Assembly (NCBI GenBank): GCA_049279675.1
Contig: JBAPOP010000132.1
Coordinates: 1 to 13,755 of the forward strand
DNA from: Palsa-147 sp049279675
Lineage (GTDB): Bacteria > Acidobacteriota > Terriglobia > Acidiferrales > UBA7541
Length of the DNA: 13,755 nucleotides
Direction of reading: 5' to 3'
Shown: positions 1 to 6,300 of the stretch, piece by piece
Layout of the letters: each line of letters starts with the position of its first letter
Numbering within the stretch: position 1 is the first letter of the stretch
Program-made: the position numbers and the translations under genes
Notes under the pieces: model-generated
What the model was told of the DNA's origin: nothing
The model's input: the letters and a program-made list of their open reading frames with translations, nothing else
Database searches by the model: none

Positions 1-501
1 GAAAACACCGTAATCGCCATCTTCGGCGACCACGGCATTCGCACTCAGCACGAGGATCCGAAGTTCATCGGCGGCACGCTGGACGATTATTCTTTCCACG
101 TCCCCATGCGAATTTACGCGCCGAAGACGCTCTCCGCGCCGCTGCGAATCAATTGGCTGACATCGCACATCGACATCACGCCGACGCTGCTGGATCTTCT
201 CGGCGTGGACCGGCGCCGCGAATTGGAGCAGGGCACTCCAATTTGGAATCCCGAAGTAGCCAAACGCACGACATTCTTCCTCGCGCGGCAAACATTCGGC
301 ACGGACGGCTACTACACAGGCTCGCGATACTTCATGTGGAATCAACTATCCGGCACGGTCTCCGCAAGCGCGCGCTTGCACTTCGAAGTCAACGACGTTT
401 TGGGCGCGAACTCGCCCGATTCGGGAGAGATCGTGCCGCGAATCCGGCGCTTCCTCTCTTTCGAGCAGGTCTGGCTGGATAGACTCAGTCAGATTCGATA
501 G
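1..501 (+). CDS. Sulfatase / LTA synthase-like hydrolase, 3' end only
   Basis: Frame 1 is open from the first base of the window to TAG at 499-501, so this is the C-terminal 166 residues of a gene that begins upstream. Residues 8-12 read FGDHG, the metal-binding Asp-His pair (D10, H11) of the sulfatase / alkaline phosphatase superfamily. It is followed by a VPMRIYAP strand and the ITPTLLDLLGV block, which in sulfatases, phosphoglycerol transferases and related enzymes closes the catalytic domain. Known for the family: hydrolysis or transfer of sulfate or phosphate esters using a metal and a nucleophilic Ser/Thr or formylglycine. The nucleophile lies outside the window, so sulfatase cannot be separated from phosphoglycerol or phosphoethanolamine transferase. 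The gene converges on the efflux operon, with 21 bp between the two stop codons and no clear terminator there. Confidence 0.85.
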   Translation, partial: ENTVIAIFGDHGIRTQHEDPKFIGGTLDDYSFHVPMRIYAPKTLSAPLRINWLTSHIDITPTLLDLLGVDRRRELEQGTPIWNPEVAKRTTFFLARQTFGTDGYYTGSRYFMWNQLSGTVSASARLHFEVNDVLGANSPDSGEIVPRIRRFLSFEQVWLDRLSQIR

Positions 502-522
502 CGGATGGAACAAACAGCAGAA

Positions 523-972
523 TTACGGCGGGTAACTCATCGACTGGTCTTTGAATTCAACCCAGACTCGCACTTCTTTCGTTTTGTTCTGCTTAATGCT
601 GTCGTTCGCGTCAGGGAATGGCTGATACGGGTTTACTTCGAAGACCACAATCACTCCGGAGCTTCCGCCCTTCGGCCGCTCGGCGTCCTCAAAATGGTAG
701 CTTTTCACCGGCCCGTAATATCCGCTCGGTCCCCAATCCTCGAGAAAATCCTTGAACGAATACGAAGGCTGGGGTTTCCATAGCTGGTATGCCTGCTCCA
801 TATTTCCCATGACCACGGCGTCGAGAAAATGCCGCACCGTCGATTTTTCCTGGTGAAATCGAAGCATATACCAAATTCCCGATGCCACCAGCAGCAGGAA
901 CACAAAAGTGGTGATTATGTAGCGGCGAAGCCTCGAATGCGGATGTTCTTCTGTCGAGTCAAGAAGTCCCAA
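523..972 (-). CDS. Small single-pass membrane protein, last gene of efflux operon
   Basis: I do not recognise a named family. The 149-residue protein has a short charged N-terminus (RLRR at 14-17), one hydrophobic helix at about 18-37, and then a soluble domain. The region after the helix (HFLDAVVMGNMEQAYQLW) looks like the first helices of an NTF2-like/DUF4878-type fold, but that is only a resemblance. The positive-inside rule puts the C-terminal domain outside the cytoplasm. The start is TTG at 972, chosen because GGAGG sits 5 nt upstream and the preceding permease stop (986-988) is 13 nt away. This spacing makes it the last cistron of the efflux operon. It could be an accessory subunit of the exporter or an unrelated passenger. 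Confidence 0.7.
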   Translation of the reverse strand: MGLLDSTEEHPHSRLRRYIITTFVFLLLVASGIWYMLRFHQEKSTVRHFLDAVVMGNMEQAYQLWKPQPSYSFKDFLEDWGPSGYYGPVKSYHFEDAERPKGGSSGVIVVFEVNPYQPFPDANDSIKQNKTKEVRVWVEFKDQSMSYPP

Positions 973-985
973 GAATTCCTCCGAA

Positions 986-2104
986 CTATATTTGCCGCTT
1001 GAAGAGGGCGATGCAGCCGCAAATCATCAATGTAGAGAATCCCGCCAACGCTAGCACGTCTGTATAGATTCCTTCAATGCCGGTTCCCTTGAGCGTGATG
1101 TTTCGCAGCGCGTGGACCGTGTACGTAAACGGATCGATGACGGAAATCCAGCGCAGCCACCAGGGAAATGCCGCGGTCGGATAGACGGCGCCCGATGGAA
1201 AGAACAGAAGCGTATTCAACACGCCAAAGATCGCGCGCGGCACGAGCGGATCGTCCACACGCACCATAAACAAGAACATCATGCTGATCATCGCGGCGGA
1301 AGCGACCGCAATTACGACCATCAAATAGAAAAGTTCGATTGGATTCCAAAGGGCCGTCACGCCGGAAATTAACGCTCCGGTAATTGCCAGTGTCGTCCCC
1401 GCCATGATGCCTTTCACCGTCCCCGCGCCAAGCAGTCCGAGAACAAGCTCCGACTTCTGGATGGGAGTCAGCAGGTAGCCTTCATGAAGCCCGCGCGCTT
1501 TATCGTCAATAAATGTGATGCCGCCGCCGATCATTGCGATCACGAAAATCGAGAGCGCGACGGACCCTGCCAAAAGATACTTGATGTATTCGATGTACGG
1601 ATACATCTCGACAGGATCAAGTTCCACTTGGCTCGCCAGTCGCGGAGTCACCGCCGGCGCGTTCATCTGATCCACCATCTGCTGCACGCGCTCGAGCAGT
1701 TCGCTCGAGATGAATTGATCGGTGTTGTCTTCGGCGAATGCAATGCGCGGGCGATCGCCCTGATACACCCGCCGCGAAAAATCCTGCGGAATGGATATCA
1801 CGCCGCGCACGAATCCATATCGCAAATCGTCCAGCGCTTTGGGAAGGGAATCGTATTCCCTGACCTTGAATGTCTCCGGGCCCGTCGCGATTCCATCGAA
1901 CATCTCTCGAACCTGGCGCGACTCCGCCGTGTGATCTTGATCCACCACAGCCACCGTAACGCCCTTGATATGCCCGCCGAACGCGTAGCCCAGCACGACG
2001 AGCTGCAACAGCGGGAACACCATTGACGCCATCATCTGCGCGGGGCTTCGCAGGAATTTGCGCATGTCCCGCTCGATCAGCGCCGAAATTCGATAAAACT
2101 TCAT
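986..2104 (-). CDS. ABC-2 family transporter permease (YbhS/YbhR/YhhJ-like)
   Basis: A 372-residue inner-membrane permease of the ABC-2 exporter type. It has a cytoplasmic amphipathic N-terminus (RDMRKFLRSPAQMM), a first membrane helix at about 24-43, and a soluble extracytoplasmic domain of about 125 residues (starts GVTVAVVDQDHT). A C-terminal bundle of five hydrophobic segments follows from about residue 172 onward. This one-plus-five arrangement with a large first loop and total length near 370 is typical of YhhJ/YbhS/YbhR and DrrB-like permeases. The start is ATG at 2104 with GGGAG upstream. It lies 33 bp downstream of the ATPase gene, with which it would form the transporter. E. coli ybh carries two permease genes; here there is one, so a homodimer is likely. 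Substrate unknown; lipophilic drugs or other xenobiotics are an inference from the family. Confidence 0.9.
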   Translation of the reverse strand: MKFYRISALIERDMRKFLRSPAQMMASMVFPLLQLVVLGYAFGGHIKGVTVAVVDQDHTAESRQVREMFDGIATGPETFKVREYDSLPKALDDLRYGFVRGVISIPQDFSRRVYQGDRPRIAFAEDNTDQFISSELLERVQQMVDQMNAPAVTPRLASQVELDPVEMYPYIEYIKYLLAGSVALSIFVIAMIGGGITFIDDKARGLHEGYLLTPIQKSELVLGLLGAGTVKGIMAGTTLAITGALISGVTALWNPIELFYLMVVIAVASAAMISMMFLFMVRVDDPLVPRAIFGVLNTLLFFPSGAVYPTAAFPWWLRWISVIDPFTYTVHALRNITLKGTGIEGIYTDVLALAGFSTLMICGCIALFKRQI

Positions 2105-2137
2105 CCCTGGGATCTCCCGCTTTCTTTCTGCAGTGTT

Positions 2138-3151
2138 CTAGCGTTTATAAAGGTGCCCGATGTCATGGTGCGCTCCGGCCGCCACAGCGTCGCGAAGCTC
2201 GCTGCCCGTGTAATGCAAAAAAACGTCGTCGAGGGTTGTGCTCTGAACGGTCACCCGGTGAACCTTGACGCCCCGCGCGCGCGCAAGATCCATCAACGCC
2301 GCCACCGTTCCCGGTCCGTCGTGCGATGCGATGTGCGTCACGCCATCGTGTTCGGTCACGCTCGCCGCATGAACGATTCCTCGAAGTTGATCCATCCAAT
2401 CCGCCGGCGTGTTTTCGAACTCGGCTTCCACCACGTCCGTGCCCGGTATGCTGTCTTTGAGTTTCGTCGGAGTATCAAGCGTCGCAAGCCGGCCGTGGTC
2501 CACGATCGCAATTCGGTCGCAAAGTTTGTCCGCTTCGTCCATGTAATGCGTCGTCAGCAAAATCGTCAGCTCGCCTTCCTGCCGCAGCCGGCGAATCATT
2601 TCCCACACATTTGTTCGCGAGACAGGATCGAGCCCGGTCGTAGGCTCATCGAGAAAAAGAATCTTGGGCGAGTGGACCAATCCTCGCGCAATCTCGAGCC
2701 TTCGGCGCATGCCTCCCGAAAAAGTTCGGATCAGCGCTCCGCTGAACTTGGCGAGATCCACGGACTCGAGAAGCTGTTTCACGAGCGCACGTCGAGTCGC
2801 CTTCGGCACGCCATAAAGCTTGGCGTGAATCAGCATGTTTTCTTCGGCGGTCAATTCCGGATCCGAAGTAAACGCCTGGGGGATCACTCCGAGCGCATGC
2901 CGCACGCCGTCGGCATCTTTGACGATGTCGTGCCCCGCGATTCGCGCCGTGCCCGACGTTGGCGGCGTAAGCGTCGTCATCATGCGAATGAGCGTCGTCT
3001 TGCCGGCGCCGTTTGGCCCGAGAAGCCCGAAGATTTCGCGATTGTGGACTTTGAAGCTGATGTCGTTCACAGCCACCAAGTCGCCAAATCGCTTCACCAG
3101 GTGATCGACTTCAATCGCGTCCATCGTCGGATTTGTGGTTTCGTCGGCCAT
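2138..3151 (-). CDS. ABC transporter ATP-binding protein (DrrA/YbhF-like)
   Basis: A 337-residue nucleotide-binding subunit that would power the adjacent ABC-2 permease. Visible motifs in order: Walker A GPNGAGKT at 45-52, Q-loop Gln92, signature FSGGM at 144-148, Walker B ILFLDEP at 164-170, D-loop GLD at 173-175, H-loop His202. All catalytic elements are intact. The signature continues as MRRRLEIARG, the arginine-rich form seen in DrrA and other multidrug or antibiotic-export ATPases. About 100 residues follow the NBD, as in the DrrA/CcmA-like group, where this tail (here with an ending resembling TTLDDVFLHYTG) is common. Single NBD, so it should dimerise; E. coli YbhF has two fused NBDs. 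Start ATG at 3151, 49 bp after the HlyD gene. The upstream Shine-Dalgarno is weak (GAGA). Confidence 0.95.
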   Translation of the reverse strand: MADETTNPTMDAIEVDHLVKRFGDLVAVNDISFKVHNREIFGLLGPNGAGKTTLIRMMTTLTPPTSGTARIAGHDIVKDADGVRHALGVIPQAFTSDPELTAEENMLIHAKLYGVPKATRRALVKQLLESVDLAKFSGALIRTFSGGMRRRLEIARGLVHSPKILFLDEPTTGLDPVSRTNVWEMIRRLRQEGELTILLTTHYMDEADKLCDRIAIVDHGRLATLDTPTKLKDSIPGTDVVEAEFENTPADWMDQLRGIVHAASVTEHDGVTHIASHDGPGTVAALMDLARARGVKVHRVTVQSTTLDDVFLHYTGSELRDAVAAGAHHDIGHLYKR

Positions 3152-3200
3152 GTCTCTTTTCGTCGCGAACTTTCTTGAGCGTTGCGGCTCGGTCTCGAGC

Positions 3201-4274
3201 TCAGAGCCGGGCGAACCAGCTCTTCTTCGGCGGGGAAGGCAATAGCACCGTCGCGGTCATACCAGTAAACAGGCGCCGGTTCTGATTCGTCACCGCGACT
3301 TTGATCGCAAACGTTCTAATGTCTCGCTTCGTACGGCTGACGTCCCGCTGCGTGGCGAAATCGCTCTCGACGCCCTTGAAGAACACCGTTCCTTCAACGA
3401 TATCTCCCGAAGGCAATTGCACCTTCAGCTTGTCGCCGAAGCGCACCGCGTCGATGTAGCTTTCCTCCACATCCGCGCGCACCCAGAGATGGTCCACGTC
3501 CACGATGACGACAATCGGTCCGCCTTGCGCCACCATTTCGCCCTGCTTCGCCACGCGCACCGAAACCACGCCATCGAGCGGCGAATAAATTTTCGTGTAG
3601 CCAAGCTGAGTCGTTGCTTGGTCGCGCAACGCGTTTGCCTGCTGCAATTGCGCTTGCGTGGAAACTACGTCCGCCTGCTGCACCGCCACCTGTTTCCTGT
3701 TCGCTTCCGCCATCGCCAGTGCCGCTTGCTGTGACGCCACCGAATCTGTCAGCGCTTGCACATTCGCGCGCGCCGCTTTCAATGTCTGCACGGCCGTATC
3801 TCGATCCTGCGCGGCTTCCACGCCGGATTCATATAGCGCCACCGCGCGCTTGTTATTGATTTCATCGAGTTCGAGCGTGGCCTGCGCCTGTTCGAGTTGC
3901 GCGCGCGAAGTCGTGAGGTTCGCTCGCGCTTGGCTAACCGCCGCCACCGTTTGCTCGTCGGTCCAGCTCGTCGTCTGTTGCGCTTGCTTCACCTTTGCAT
4001 TAAGGCTCGCAATGTTGGCGACGTCCTGAGCCAGTGCGGCCTGCAATTCGGATGGATCGAGTTCCGCGATCAAGTCGCCTTTCTTCACCTCCGAACCCTC
4101 GTCCACGTTGAGCTTGATCATCCGCCCCGCGATCTGCGGGCTCACGATGACTTCGTTTCCGTCGACGACTCCGATCAATGGAATCGCGCTCCCACGCGGC
4201 GTTGTGAGGAAATACACCAATAGGGAAATGAGGAACACCGCTCCCAGAAATATGAAAAATTTCTTGCCGGTCAT
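3201..4274 (-). CDS. HlyD-family membrane fusion protein (YbhG/EmrA-like)
   Basis: A 357-residue periplasmic adaptor anchored by one N-terminal helix (about 6-24). The split lipoyl/barrel-sandwich domain is recognisable: first half at about 42-74 (SPQIAGRMIKLNVDEGSEV, KKGDLIAELD), second half at about 229-272 (IYSPLDGVVSVRVAKQGE, then WVRADVEE). Between them, residues of about 76-225 are Gln/Ala-rich with heptad-like spacing and form the long alpha-helical hairpin that reaches towards an outer-membrane channel. A beta-barrel region follows (KLKVQLPSGDIVEGTVFFKG). The ATG overlaps the tetR stop as ATGA (4271-4274), indicating translational coupling. Together with the ATPase and permease it makes a tripartite exporter. 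No TolC-like gene is in the window, so the outer-membrane partner must be encoded elsewhere. Confidence 0.93.
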   Translation of the reverse strand: MTGKKFFIFLGAVFLISLLVYFLTTPRGSAIPLIGVVDGNEVIVSPQIAGRMIKLNVDEGSEVKKGDLIAELDPSELQAALAQDVANIASLNAKVKQAQQTTSWTDEQTVAAVSQARANLTTSRAQLEQAQATLELDEINNKRAVALYESGVEAAQDRDTAVQTLKAARANVQALTDSVASQQAALAMAEANRKQVAVQQADVVSTQAQLQQANALRDQATTQLGYTKIYSPLDGVVSVRVAKQGEMVAQGGPIVVIVDVDHLWVRADVEESYIDAVRFGDKLKVQLPSGDIVEGTVFFKGVESDFATQRDVSRTKRDIRTFAIKVAVTNQNRRLFTGMTATVLLPSPPKKSWFARL

Positions 4275-4909
4275 CGAGGCCTCGCTTCGGATGGCAGGAG
4301 TCCGTGCATCAATAAATCCATCAACGCTCGTTTGCGCTCGGCGAGAGCGCGTGGGGCGAGCGGGTTGTCGCCGAACAGGTGGCCGAATCGCGCGGCGGCG
4401 ATGAAATAAAAATTCGTCATGCCGATCAACGAGAACACCGCGTGGCGCGCGTCCACTCGCCGGAAATCGCCGCTTTTCACTCCGGATTCAATCGTGTGCC
4501 GCAGTTGCTGCTGAAAAGGCTGGAAAAACTCGCGAAACACTCGCTCGAACGCATGGCTCGATTCGATCGCCTCGCGCTGCACCAGCCGCGGATAGTTCGG
4601 ATGGCTTGCGAGAAAATCAAAGTAGCGATCCATGAGCCTAATGAGGTTCTCGCGCGGCGTTCCCTGCGAGAGCGCCACGTCGTCGAGCAAAGTACGCAAC
4701 TGGCGGAATAGGTTTTCGAGCACCGCTCGATGCAGATGGCGCTTGTCGCCGAAATAGTAGTAGAGCATCGCCTTATTCGCCCGCGCCGCCGTGGCGATTT
4801 CATCCGTGCGCGCCCCCGCGAGCCCCTGCGCGGCGAAATGATTCTCGGCCGCGGCAAGAATGCGCCGCGCCATCGCCGGATTTTCCGCCTTCTTTCTTCC
4901 GCGTTTCAT
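4271..4909 (-). CDS. TetR-family transcriptional repressor of the efflux operon
   Basis: A 212-residue regulator starting at ATG 4909. A longer reading exists from TTG at 4948, but the ATG is preferred because AAGGAAG lies 4 nt upstream and the family's N-terminus begins here (KRGRKK, then the helices). The N-terminal three-helix DNA-binding domain is clear: RILAAAENHFAAQGLAGART, then the HTH around DEIATAARANKAMLYYYFGDK (about 35-56). LYYYFGDK is the hallmark end of the TetR recognition helix region. The remainder (about 65-205) is helical and should hold the ligand pocket and dimer interface; its sequence gives no ligand. First gene of the operon, overlapping the HlyD gene by 4 nt. It most likely autoregulates through the palindrome at 5227-5242. 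E. coli CecR (YbiH), next to ybhGFSR, is an organisational parallel. Confidence 0.93.
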   Translation of the reverse strand: MKRGRKKAENPAMARRILAAAENHFAAQGLAGARTDEIATAARANKAMLYYYFGDKRHLHRAVLENLFRQLRTLLDDVALSQGTPRENLIRLMDRYFDFLASHPNYPRLVQREAIESSHAFERVFREFFQPFQQQLRHTIESGVKSGDFRRVDARHAVFSLIGMTNFYFIAAARFGHLFGDNPLAPRALAERKRALMDLLMHGLLPSEARPR

Positions 4910-4920
4910 CGGGCTTCCTT

Positions 4921-5039
4921 CTATCGACCGCCGACTACCAACCACCAACTTCCAATCGGGAACTACTTAACGTCAGCTATCGACGATCAATTACCGGCCA
5001 CCAGCTACCAACCATAAGCCATCGACTACCGCTTCCCTC
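4921..5039. repeat. Degenerate heptanucleotide tandem array, consensus CTACCAA
   Basis: Seventeen consecutive 7-bp units fill this stretch exactly (119 bp). Examples are CTATCGA at 4921 and 4977, CTACCAA at 4935 and 5005, CCACCAA at 4942, CTTCCAA at 4949 and CCACCAG at 4998. Exact longer matches fall in phase: CTACCAACCA recurs 70 bp apart, CTATCGAC 56 bp apart, CGACTACC 91 bp apart, all multiples of seven. A further possible unit, CTTCCTT at 4914-4920, is the complement of the tetR Shine-Dalgarno sequence. The array lies in the transcribed leader of tetR. Function unknown. Confidence 0.75.
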
Positions 5040-5113
5040 GCAGCGTCCTGGATAGAGAATCCCCACAATTCTAATTACGCGCAGAATCCTCAACTATTTC
5101 AGCCAAGCCCGCG

Positions 5114-5167
5114 GTTTGAATCCCTCTGAAATCTCAAATTTGAAATCTGAAATTCTCTGAATTTGAA
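5114..5167. repeat. Second heptanucleotide repeat block, consensus ATCTGAA
   Basis: Four units run in tandem at 5124-5151: CTCTGAA, ATCTCAA, ATTTGAA, ATCTGAA. Flanking units GTTTGAA (5114-5120) and CTCTGAA (5155-5161), followed by TTTGAA, are separated from the core by 3-nt interruptions (TCC, ATT). The block is clearly more AT-rich than its surroundings and is also in the tetR leader. It differs in consensus from the array at 4921-5039 but shares the 7-bp period and the terminal AA. Confidence 0.6.
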
Positions 5168-5226
5168 CAACTATCCCGCCGGCAATTGTCCGCACTGGGG
5201 GAGTCCACTGCCCGATTTCATTCTTC

Positions 5227-5242
5227 AACTAACCAGTTAGTT
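5227..5242. promoter_or_regulatory. Palindromic operator, probable TetR-protein binding site
   Basis: AACTAACCAGTTAGTT is a perfect inverted repeat with 7-bp arms around a 2-bp centre. This size is typical for TetR-family dimers. It overlaps the -10 hexamer and the predicted start site of the promoter that drives tetR and the exporter genes, so bound repressor would block polymerase. The assignment to this TetR protein is inferred from position; the sequence itself shows only the symmetry and the overlap. Confidence 0.7.
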
Positions 5243-5267
5243 TATTAAAGTCTCCTGGCGAAGTCAA
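5239..5267 (-). promoter_or_regulatory. Sigma70-type promoter of the tetR-efflux operon
   Basis: Read on the minus strand, TTGACT (5267-5262) and TAAACT (5244-5239) are separated by exactly 17 bp. The -35 matches consensus at five of six bases and the -10 at four of six. Transcription would start near 5232, inside the palindromic operator, leaving a leader of about 320 nt before the tetR ATG at 4909. Nothing else on the minus strand between here and tetR looks as good. Confidence is raised by the operator overlapping the -10. Confidence 0.65.
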
Positions 5268-5465
5268 GCGGCGTCGTCGACCGCGCTCGCGGGGCCAAAG
5301 ATCGATGGATTTCAAATTTATTCATCATAGGAGACTGAATCGAAGCTAGAGGCCACCACCTCGAGGTCCGCCCGCCGGACGCAGAGCTTTCCTTAGTACG
5401 CCTTTCGCATTCGCGGTAGAATGAAAATGTCCTGCGAACGTCCATATCGCAAAGTTAGCCGCTGC

Positions 5466-5542
5466 GCGCCCGTAGCTCAGATGGATAGAGCGTGTGCCTC
5501 CGAAGCACAAGGTCAGAGGTTCGAATCCTCCCGGGCGCGCCA
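5466..5542 (+). tRNA. tRNA-Arg (anticodon CCG)
   Basis: A 77-nt cloverleaf. The acceptor GCGCCCG (5466-5472) pairs fully with CGGGCGC (5532-5538), followed by discriminator G and an encoded CCA (5540-5542). D stem GCTC/GAGC, anticodon stem TGTGC/GCACA with loop CTCCGAA, giving anticodon CCG at 5500-5502, which reads the arginine codon CGG. T loop TTCGAAT is canonical. The T stem AGAGG/CCTCC has one A-C mismatch at its outer pair. The gene stands alone, with no neighbouring tRNA and no integrase beside it. Confidence 0.97.
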
Positions 5543-5584
5543 CTTCCGCTCTCAAATTTTCAACACGCCGAAGATTTCAGTCCG

Positions 5585-5613
5585 TTGACTTGCTAAACCA
5601 CGCGTCCTAATAT
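5585..5613 (+). promoter_or_regulatory. Sigma70-type promoter of the lipoprotein gene
   Basis: TTGACT (5585-5590, five of six consensus bases) and TAATAT (5608-5613, four of six) are spaced by 17 bp. The predicted start near 5620 leaves a leader of about 40 nt before the ATG at 5660. It lies downstream of the tRNA, so the lipoprotein need not depend on read-through. Confidence 0.55.
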
Positions 5614-5659
5614 CTCCGCCCAGTAGCAGGCGAAGAATCCGTAACCGAGAAGGCTCGAA

Positions 5660-6211
5660 ATGCCGATGCGCTCTCTAGCAAATGCCGCGGCCGCCGGTAT
5701 CCTTGCAATGAGCTTGTGCGCCTGCAGCTCCGCGCCGTCTTCTTCAGGCAACGGCTCGCCAAATTCCGCAAACGCCAGAGAAGCAACATCCGCCACCGGC
5801 GACGCAACAGCCAGCCTCACGGGTTTCGCGTTCGTCGATTCCTCGGTGGCGAGTCAAGGGGCAGGGGCCAAGCTCCCGGCTGGCACGAAAATTTATCCCT
5901 CCGGCTCGCAAATCACGGGAACCGAGGGCTGTCCGACGAACCAATATAAAACCGACGGCCTCCCCGTCGCGCTTATCGATTACAGCGGTCGCCCGACCGC
6001 CGGCAGCGTCACCGTCGTTCGCCATCCCGCAACCGGTGGAACGTTCACCAACGCTCCCTACTATTTGGATCTCAACACAGGCCGAACTCTGCAAAATCTG
6101 GGCCCGATCTTCGACAACGGTACCTACGATGTCCAGTTCAGCTACAGCTTCAACCAAGGCGCGCAGAGAACGCTCTCAGCGACTTTCGTGCTAGCTCGCA
6201 ATTGCACGTGA
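5660..6211 (+). CDS. Putative lipoprotein, function unknown
   Basis: A 183-residue exported protein. The N-terminus has MR, a hydrophobic stretch (about 6-19) and a lipobox LCAC with Cys22 as the likely lipidated residue. A Ser/Gly/Asn/Ala-rich linker of about 30 residues follows (to about residue 52). The mature domain (about 53-183) is rich in beta-strand patterns, Gly, Thr and aromatic residues. It contains two cysteines (in GCPTNQY and the C-terminal RNCT) that could form a disulfide. The region TAGSVTVVRHPATGG to YDVQFSYSF suggests a small beta-sandwich. I do not recognise a family. Start at ATG 5660 is supported by GAGAAGG about 6 nt upstream; ATG at 5666 is an alternative. It has its own promoter and is separated by 89 bp from the kinase gene. 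Confidence 0.75.
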   Translation: MPMRSLANAAAAGILAMSLCACSSAPSSSGNGSPNSANAREATSATGDATASLTGFAFVDSSVASQGAGAKLPAGTKIYPSGSQITGTEGCPTNQYKTDGLPVALIDYSGRPTAGSVTVVRHPATGGTFTNAPYYLDLNTGRTLQNLGPIFDNGTYDVQFSYSFNQGAQRTLSATFVLARNCT

Positions 6212-6262
6212 AGACGTCCTGGACACGCGATCGCTCGCACGCCCGCCGCTGTGCCTGCCGGT

Positions 6263-6291
6263 TTGCCTCAATCATCGCTCTGGCGTAAAAT
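6263..6291 (+). promoter_or_regulatory. Promoter of the kinase gene, implies a leaderless transcript
   Basis: TTGCCT (6263-6268, four of six) and TAAAAT (6286-6291, five of six) are spaced by 17 bp. A start about 7 nt beyond the -10 falls near 6298, within a few nucleotides of the GTG start codon at 6301. No Shine-Dalgarno sequence is present before the GTG, which agrees with a leaderless message. Confidence 0.55.
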
Positions 6292-6300
6292 GCACGGGCT

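Larger units (their letters stand above)
4910..5465. other. Intergenic region upstream of tetR (556 bp, no gene)
   Basis: No credible protein gene lies here. It contains, from left to right, the tetR ribosome binding site, the CTACCAA heptad array, the ATCTGAA block, the palindromic operator and the operon promoter. The stretch 5268-5465 leads to the tRNA; it holds only a possible -10 (TAGAAT, 5417-5422) with a weak -35 (TTAGTA, 5393-5398) for the tRNA. Short minus-strand reading frames across it overlap the tRNA antisense and are not supported. Confidence 0.7.

Noticed and set aside
2153..3178. Long plus-strand reading frame (341 aa) opposite the ABC ATPase
   Set aside because: It is Arg/His-rich with no recognisable domain and lies antisense to a gene with all ABC motifs intact; a shadow of GC-biased codon use.
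4910..4948. Extended N-terminus of the TetR protein from TTG 4948
   Set aside because: The 13 extra residues come from the heptad-repeat region, and ATG 4909 has a good Shine-Dalgarno sequence and the family's usual N-terminus.
4921..5039. CRISPR array
   Set aside because: Units are 7 bp, contiguous and degenerate, without spacers, 20-40 bp direct repeats or cas genes.
5466..5542. tRNA-Arg as integration site of a genomic island
   Set aside because: No integrase, no visible direct repeat of the tRNA 3' end within the window, and neighbours look like ordinary chromosomal genes.
5346..5555. Minus-strand 69-aa reading frame containing GGFEPLTLCFGGTRS
   Set aside because: It is the antisense translation of the tRNA-Arg gene, a well-known type of false protein call.
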